NCBI GenBank assembly: GCA_013361745.1
Contig: JABFXM010000443.1
Span: forward strand, 1-5,214
DNA from: Gemmatimonadaceae bacterium
Lineage (GTDB): Bacteria; Gemmatimonadota; Gemmatimonadetes; Gemmatimonadales; Gemmatimonadaceae
DNA: 5,214 nt
Direction: 5' to 3'
This document shows, piece by piece, positions 1 to 5,214 of the stretch (position 1 is its first letter; every line of letters begins with the position of its first letter). Position numbers and translations under genes: made by a program. Below the pieces are notes generated by a model. That model searched no databases and was not told the DNA's origin. It saw only the letters and a list, made by a program, of their open reading frames with translations.

Positions 1-1618
1 ACAGCGACGCCCGCAACGCGAAGGCCAGCACGTCGCGCGTCTCGTCCGGGTAGACGATCGCATCCACGTAACCGCGCGCGGCGGCGTATCGCGCGTCGAG
101 CTGATGCTCGTAGTCGGCGCGCATCTCGTCGACGGCGCGCTGGGTGTCGGCGTCGAGGGACTTCTTGGCGGCGGCCGCCTTGGTGAGCGCAGGACCGTGC
201 ACGGCCTGCACCGCGCTCTCCCCCTCCATCACCGCCATCCGGCCGGTCGGCCAGGAGAAGATGAAATCGGGATCGAAGCCCTGCCCCGCCATCGCGTAGT
301 AGCCGGCGCCGGAGGCATGATTGACGGTGAGCACGAGCTTCGGCACGCGCGCCGTGGCCATGGCTTCGACGAAGCGCGCGCCGGAGCGGATCACGCCCTC
401 GTGCTCGGACTCGGGGCCGACCATGAAGCCGGAGACGTCCTGCACGAAGAGGAGCGGAATCCCCTCGCGGTCGCAGCGATCGATGTAGAAAGCGACCTTC
501 TCGGCGCTCTCGGCGTATACGATCCCGCCGAAGCGCGGCTTCTCCCCGGCGCGGCCCTTCACGAGACCACGCTGGTTGGCGATGATCGCGACGGGGATGC
601 CGTCGATCCGCGCGTCGGCGCAGATCATCTCCTTCGCGAGGTGCTCCTGGAATTCGACCAGCTTGCCATCGTCGACGATCGCGCGGAGTACGGCATGCAT
701 GTCGTAGGGCATGCGATGGTCGGTCGGTAGCAGGTCGTACAGGCGGTCGGAGCTGCTCTCGCCGCCGCTGCGCGAAACGGGTCCTCCGCCGCTCGCTCTC
801 CTCGCGTCTGTGGACCCGTTTCGCTCCGCTGCATCGATCATGTCGACACCGGGCCGACCTGCCGCCGGGAGCATCGCCACCAACTCACGCAGCTTCGTGA
901 GGCACGCACGGTCATCCTCCGCCGCATAGTGGGCAACGCCGCTCACTTCCGTGTGCGTCGATGCTCCACCCAGCGTCTCGGCGTCAATGGACTGGCCGGT
1001 CGCGCCCTTCACGAGGTTCGGGCCGCCGAGGCCCATGAACGACGTGCCCTTCACCATGACGATGACGTCGGAGAGCGCGGGAAGGTAGGCGCCGCCGGCG
1101 ATGCACTGGCCCATCACGGCCGCGAGCTGCGGGATCCGCAGGTAGCGGCGCATGATGGAGTTGTAGTAGAAGATCCGGCTCGCGCCGTACTGGCCGGGAA
1201 AGACGCCGCCCTGATAGGGGAGGTTCACACCCGCCGAGTCGACGAGGTACACGATGGGGATCCGACAGCGCATCGCGACCTCCTGCGCGCGCAGGATCTT
1301 GCGGATCGTCTCCGGCCACCAGGAGCCCGCCTTCACCGTCGCGTCGTTGGCGACGACGACCACCGGACGATCGTGAACGATGCCGAGCCCCGTGACGACG
1401 CCGGCCGCCGGCGCCTGGCCGTCGTACTGATCGTAGGCGACCAGGAGACCCAGCTCGACGAAGCGCGCGTCGCGGTCGCACAGTCCGGCCACCCGCTCGC
1501 GCGCGGTGAGCTTCCCCTGCTTGTGCTGCTTGTCGGCCTTGTCGGGACCCCCGCCCTGCCGCAGGCGGTCCTCGAGCGCGCGGACCTCGGCGCTCAGCTC
1601 GCGGAGCCGGTTCGTCAC
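1..1618 (-). CDS. Acyl-CoA carboxylase beta (carboxyltransferase) subunit, MCC-like, 3' end outside the window
   Basis: Biotin-dependent carboxyltransferase that moves CO2 from carboxybiotin to an acyl-CoA. Reading from GTG at 1618-1616, 539 codons stay open to the window edge, so only a short C-terminal tail is probably missing (family usually about 510-540 residues). The N-lobe (about residues 35-255) carries LVDSAGVNLP (125-134) and GQCIAGGAYLPA (170-181), whose Gly pair forms the oxyanion hole. The C-lobe (about 290-539) carries RFGGIVYAE (362-370) and NHASGAGYYAMAG (433-445). GGAYLPA and GAGYYAM resemble methylcrotonyl/geranyl-CoA carboxylase beta, whereas PccB has GGAVYSPA and GGAYDVM, so I leave the substrate open. 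The lobe linker (about 264-290) contains a palindromic element read in frame. The GTG lies 7 nt after the stop of the B12-subunit gene, with no clear ribosome site, which suggests coupling. The biotin carboxylase/carrier subunit is not in the window. Family call is firm; substrate is not. Confidence 0.93.
   Translation of the reverse strand, partial: MTNRLRELSAEVRALEDRLRQGGGPDKADKQHKQGKLTARERVAGLCDRDARFVELGLLVAYDQYDGQAPAAGVVTGLGIVHDRPVVVVANDATVKAGSWWPETIRKILRAQEVAMRCRIPIVYLVDSAGVNLPYQGGVFPGQYGASRIFYYNSIMRRYLRIPQLAAVMGQCIAGGAYLPALSDVIVMVKGTSFMGLGGPNLVKGATGQSIDAETLGGASTHTEVSGVAHYAAEDDRACLTKLRELVAMLPAAGRPGVDMIDAAERNGSTDARRASGGGPVSRSGGESSSDRLYDLLPTDHRMPYDMHAVLRAIVDDGKLVEFQEHLAKEMICADARIDGIPVAIIANQRGLVKGRAGEKPRFGGIVYAESAEKVAFYIDRCDREGIPLLFVQDVSGFMVGPESEHEGVIRSGARFVEAMATARVPKLVLTVNHASGAGYYAMAGQGFDPDFIFSWPTGRMAVMEGESAVQAVHGPALTKAAAAKKSLDADTQRAVDEMRADYEHQLDARYAAARGYVDAIVYPDETRDVLAFALRASL
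765..832. repeat. Palindromic element inside the carboxylase gene, with short flanking direct repeats
   Basis: GCGAAACGGGTCC at 772-784 is the exact reverse complement of GGACCCGTTTCGC at 812-824, leaving a 27-nt loop (785-811). A 7-bp direct repeat, CCGCTGC, flanks it at 765-771 and 826-832. On the minus strand the element is read without a stop as a Gly/Ser/Arg-rich stretch (about carboxylase residues 264-289). It sits in the linker between the two crotonase-fold lobes, where family members tolerate length variation. The layout resembles in-frame palindromic elements such as those of Rickettsia. That it is a dispersed, mobile family is inference, because only one copy is in the window. Confidence 0.7.
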
Positions 1619-1625
1619 GGCCGCG

Positions 1626-2036
1626 TCAGGCTTCCTGATGCGACTGCTCGGCGAACCATTCCTTGATGTACTCGATCAGCTCCGACGTCGGCGTGCCGGG
1701 GCCGAACAGCCTGCCGGTGCCCATCGCGTGCAGCGCATCCATGTCTTCCTTGGGGATGATCCCGCCGCCGGTGATCAGGATGTCCTCGCGCCCCTGCGCG
1801 CGGAGCAGCTCGAGCACGCGCGGGAAGAGAGTCATGTGCGCCCCGCTGAGGATCGAGAGGCCGACGACGTCGACGTCCTCCTGGATGGCGGCGGTGGCGA
1901 TCATCTCCGGGGTCTGGTGCAGCCCGGTGTAGATCACTTCCATGCCGGCGTCCCGCAGCGCCGCGGCGACGACCTTGGCTCCTCGATCGTGGCCGTCGAG
2001 GCCGGGCTTGGCGACAAGAACGCGGATTGGACGCAT
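1626..2036 (-). CDS. Small B12-binding subunit of acyl-CoA mutase (IcmB/HcmB/McmA2-type)
   Basis: A 136-residue stand-alone cobalamin-binding Rossmann-like domain that supplies adenosylcobalamin to the separate mutase large subunit. The B12 signature is complete: DGHDRG at residues 14-19 (His16 would be the lower axial cobalt ligand), LSILSG at 60-65, and the glycine turn GGGIIP at 90-95. The length matches small subunits of two-chain mutases (isobutyryl-CoA, 2-hydroxyisobutyryl-CoA and some methylmalonyl-CoA mutases). ATG at 2036-2034 begins [15 protein letters not shown], the normal family N-terminus. It starts 11 nt after the methyltransferase stop and ends 7 nt before the carboxylase start, so it is probably co-transcribed with both. 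No good Shine-Dalgarno sequence precedes it. The same frame stays open further upstream across the methyltransferase gene, but that part is an off-frame shadow. The domain alone cannot tell which acyl-CoA is used; the large subunit decides that. Confidence 0.95.
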   Translation of the reverse strand: MRPIRVLVAKPGLDGHDRGAKVVAAALRDAGMEVIYTGLHQTPEMIATAAIQEDVDVVGLSILSGAHMTLFPRVLELLRAQGREDILITGGGIIPKEDMDALHAMGTGRLFGPGTPTSELIEYIKEWFAEQSHQEA

Positions 2037-2047
2037 AGACGTCAAAG

Positions 2048-2839
2048 CTAGCGGGCGCGCCGGCGACGCGGCAACTCGCGCTTGCGGGCGACGAGCAGCA
2101 TCTCTCCCGAGCGGCGGGTCAGCGGCCGGTCGCGAAAGCCGTCGTAGGTCTCCTCGACGACGAGCCCGGCGTCGAGACACAGCTCGGCGAGGCGGGTCGC
2201 GGTGTAGAGGCGGATGCGGTGCTCGCGGGCCCCGCTGCCCGACGGACCTTCCCAGGCCGTGTTGATCGTCAGCACACCGGACAGCGGGTCGAAGGCCCGC
2301 TCGTGGCCGATCATCGTGCCGTCGTCGGTCTTCCACCAGTCGCGCTCGAGAAAGCGGCCCATGACGCCGTCGCGGCTCCCGCCATGCCAGATGAGCGTCC
2401 CCCCGGGGGCGAGCACGCGGGCGAGCTCGCGCATCACGAGGGCGTCGTCGGCCGGGTCGGTGAAGAAGCCGAAGCTCGTGAACAGGTTGACGACGGCGTC
2501 GAAGCGGCCCGACCACGACCCTGGAAGCTTTCGCATGTCGCCGCGGGTGTACTTGAGCGTGGGTCCGGTGCCGCGCGCCTTCGCGAGGTCGATCAGGTGC
2601 CTGGAGTAATCGAGGCCGTCGACGCGAAAGCCGGCTTCGGCGAGGAGATGCGCATGCCGCCCCTGCCCGCAGGGCACGTCGAGGATCCGGGACCCGCTCG
2701 GCAGGGCGAGAATGTCCATCAGCCGCGCGACCTCTTCCCGATCCCGCGCGAAGCTGAAGATGGGCTGGTACTCGAGCAGGTAATGCGCGTCGAAGTACGT
2801 GGCCCACCAGTCGGTGACACTCACTTTCGGTCTGGTCAT
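2048..2839 (-). CDS. Class I SAM-dependent methyltransferase, substrate unknown
   Basis: A 263-residue Rossmann-fold methyltransferase, probably soluble: no signal peptide or membrane segment is visible. Motif I is [11 protein letters not shown] (residues 52-62), which binds SAM. The acidic residue at the end of strand 2 is Asp76 in [19 protein letters not shown] (113-126) is the motif II/strand-4 region, and [11 protein letters not shown] (141-151) is the post-strand-4 motif. The C-terminus is Arg-rich (RRRRAR). Its acceptor cannot be named; this fold covers small molecules and proteins. It lies between the two mutase subunit genes, 11 nt before the small-subunit start, so it is probably in the same transcript. 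The ATG at 2839-2837 lies 3 nt from a repeat and lacks a ribosome site. GTG at 2824-2822 (codon 6) is an alternative that still keeps the TDWWATYF start of the fold. Confidence 0.88.
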   Translation of the reverse strand: MTRPKVSVTDWWATYFDAHYLLEYQPIFSFARDREEVARLMDILALPSGSRILDVPCGQGRHAHLLAEAGFRVDGLDYSRHLIDLAKARGTGPTLKYTRGDMRKLPGSWSGRFDAVVNLFTSFGFFTDPADDALVMRELARVLAPGGTLIWHGGSRDGVMGRFLERDWWKTDDGTMIGHERAFDPLSGVLTINTAWEGPSGSGAREHRIRLYTATRLAELCLDAGLVVEETYDGFRDRPLTRRSGEMLLVARKRELPRRRRAR

Positions 2840-2842
2840 GGA

Positions 2843-2871
2843 ACTGAATGCACGGAAAATACCGAAACAGC
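2843..2871 (+). repeat. Left copy of a diverged ~29-nt inverted repeat
   Basis: Begins ACTGAATGCACGG. Compared without gaps to the reverse complement of 3011-3039, 24 of 29 positions agree by my count. It ends 3 nt short of the methyltransferase ATG. It reads as a run of roughly 9-nt GAAAA-containing units, like a degenerate intergenic repeat. Confidence 0.6.
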
Positions 2872-2948
2872 GAAAAAGGCGGACCAGGCATGAGGGTGCG
2901 GTAGGCGCGCAACACTGGCCCTACAACCACAAAGGTCTCGCCTTTTTC
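2872..2948. terminator. Possible long-loop hairpin (terminator- or attenuator-like)
   Basis: GAAAAAGGCG followed by GACC (2872-2885) is complementary to GGTC, one bulged base, then CGCCTTTTTC (2934-2948). This gives a 14-bp stem with one bulge and a 48-nt loop. A-tract and T-tract lie on opposite sides of a GC core, as in bidirectional terminators, but the loop is far longer than in ordinary intrinsic terminators. In the minus-strand transcript it falls after the mutase and before the methyltransferase. It may lower expression of the distal genes or may only be repeat structure. Confidence 0.25.
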
Positions 2949-3010
2949 TTGTCGTGGGGCGGCCATGGCGCCCGGAGGCCGGCTCACCCTCGGAGGAATT
3001 CGCAGGTTTT

Positions 3011-3038
3011 GCTTTTTCCGCCTTTTCCGTGCACTCAG

Positions 3039-3039
<1 letters not shown>
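3011..3039 (-). repeat. Right copy of the ~29-nt inverted repeat, reaching the mutase stop codon
   Basis: On the minus strand it begins ACTGAGTGCACGG, and the preceding bases include the TGA stop of the mutase (3041-3039). It is the inverted partner of 2843-2871, with 139 nt between the two. The overlap places the repeat boundary exactly at the end of the mutase reading frame. Confidence 0.6.
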
Positions 3040-4747
<1,708 letters not shown>

Positions 4748-4751
<4 letters not shown>

Positions 4752-5214
4752 GTGGTCGTCCGCGTCAGAAGGTCGGCGCTGCGGCTGAGCAGCGCATCCG
4801 CGATCCCGAACGGCGTGTCCTGGCCGGACTCGAGCGCCGGCAGCCGCGCCTCGAGCCAGGCGATCGTCGCCGCGTCGTTCCAGAGGCGGCGGCGCGCCTT
4901 GTCCTCCACCACCTCCACCACCCGCTCGCGCAGGCGCGCGCGGCGCCGCTGGCGCAGGGTGCCGCTCCGCTCAAGATAGCGGAAGTGCCGGTCGAGCGCC
5001 TCCACGAGCTCGTCGATCCCCTGCTCCTGCACCCCGACGGTGCCGAGCACCGGGGGCGTCCAGACGTCGGCATCCTCGGCGCGCGCGGCGGCACGGACCT
5101 GCTTCACGAGGTTGTTGCGCGACAGGTCCACACCATGGTGCGCCGGGACGTTGCGCATCGCCGACCCGCCGCGCATCCCGAGCATGATCTCGATCTCGTT
5201 GCGCAGCCGATCCG
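4748..5214 (-). CDS. MeaB/ArgK-family GTPase, C-terminal part (5' end outside the window)
   Basis: G3E-family P-loop GTPase that acts as a chaperone for B12-dependent acyl-CoA mutases, gating adenosylcobalamin loading and removal of damaged cofactor. Only the last 154 codons are present; the Walker A, switch and NKxD motifs lie beyond 5214. Recognition rests on the C-terminal part: [11 protein letters not shown] early in the fragment, [25 protein letters not shown] (about residues 64-88 of the fragment, the WRPPVLxTVAxxGxGVDELxxAIxxH block of MeaB), then YLERSG and an Arg/Glu-rich helical extension that forms the dimerisation arm in characterised MeaB. The [11 protein letters not shown] segment is typical of one MeaB subgroup. 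It lies directly upstream of the mutase with overlapping stop and start codons, so that mutase is its likely client. If the mutase is of the isobutyryl type, the closest functional label would be MeaI-like. Confidence 0.85.

Larger units (their letters stand above)
2840..3038. other. Repeat-rich spacer between the mutase and methyltransferase genes
   Basis: This is the only real gap in the cluster, about 200 nt, and no credible gene is visible in it. It is bounded by a diverged inverted repeat pair and contains three related A-rich GGCGGA-type segments (2872-2881, 2939-2948 as complement, 3013-3022 as complement). Short plus- and minus-strand frames here translate to low-complexity Thr/Glu/Lys/Ala runs, typical of spurious frames in repeats. 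No sigma-70-like promoter pair stands out, although a promoter for the downstream genes could be hidden here. Confidence 0.6.

Noticed and set aside
984..1481. Minus-strand frame of 165 codons that might imply a frameshifted carboxylase
   Set aside because: Translating the other minus-strand frame gives an unbroken carboxylase from 1618 to the window edge, so there is no frameshift and this is an off-frame shadow.
104..2051. Several plus-strand open frames opposite the carboxylase and B12 subunit (208, 245 and 181 codons)
   Set aside because: Antisense shadows with Arg/Ala/Gly/His-rich composition and no motifs; the minus-strand genes explain the region.
2930..2950. Short AAAGG/CCTTT stem followed by a T-run, resembling a plus-strand terminator
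   Set aside because: The stem is only 5 bp and no plus-strand gene ends here; the longer stem 2872-2948 uses the same bases.
1626..2987. 453-codon minus-strand frame that could suggest a long fusion ending in the B12 domain
   Set aside because: Only the last 136 codons are coding. The upstream part is an Arg/Pro-rich off-frame reading of the methyltransferase gene and the repeat spacer.

Overview
The window is from a high-GC bacterial genome. All supported genes lie on the minus strand, so they read from right (5214) to left (1). They form one compact cluster for coenzyme-B12-dependent acyl-CoA metabolism. The order of transcription is: C-terminal part of a MeaB/ArgK-family G-protein chaperone (5214-4748, 5' end outside the window); large catalytic subunit of an acyl-CoA mutase (4751-3039); a ~200-bp repeat-rich spacer; a class I SAM-dependent methyltransferase (2839-2048); the separate small B12-binding subunit of the mutase (2036-1626); and the beta (carboxyltransferase) subunit of a biotin-dependent acyl-CoA carboxylase (1618-1, a short 3' end outside the window). 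GC-rich third positions make long open frames on the plus strand and in off-frames. I regard all of those as shadows.

Taxonomy cannot be fixed from this window. GC bias, weak or absent Shine-Dalgarno sequences and TGA/TAG stops would suit a Deltaproteobacteria/Myxococcota-like, Binatota/Rokubacteria-like or actinobacterial-like lineage. The degenerate repeats around 2843-3039 resemble intergenic repeats I associate with delta-proteobacterial-type genomes, but this is only a recollection.

Together, the mutase large and small subunits should form the B12 holoenzyme, and the MeaB-type GTPase should load and protect its cofactor. An automatic annotation would call this the propionyl-CoA to succinyl-CoA (methylmalonyl-CoA mutase) pathway. 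The large subunit, however, has Phe99 and Gln217 where methylmalonyl-CoA mutase has Tyr89 and Arg207. That pair is the signature of isobutyryl-CoA mutase. The carboxylase also resembles the methylcrotonyl-CoA/geranyl-CoA carboxyltransferase branch more than PccB. The cluster may therefore handle branched acyl-CoAs (isobutyryl/butyryl-type, possibly leucine- or isoprenoid-derived) instead of classical propionate.

Two repeat features stand out. A 13-bp perfect inverted repeat with a 27-nt loop lies inside the carboxylase gene. It is read through in frame as a Gly/Ser/Arg-rich linker between the two carboxyltransferase lobes, much as Rickettsia palindromic elements are. The mutase-methyltransferase spacer is bounded by an inverted pair of related ~29-nt repeats, one running into the mutase stop codon and the other ending 3 nt before the methyltransferase ATG. 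I found no RNA genes, CRISPR arrays, insertion-sequence transposases or origins.
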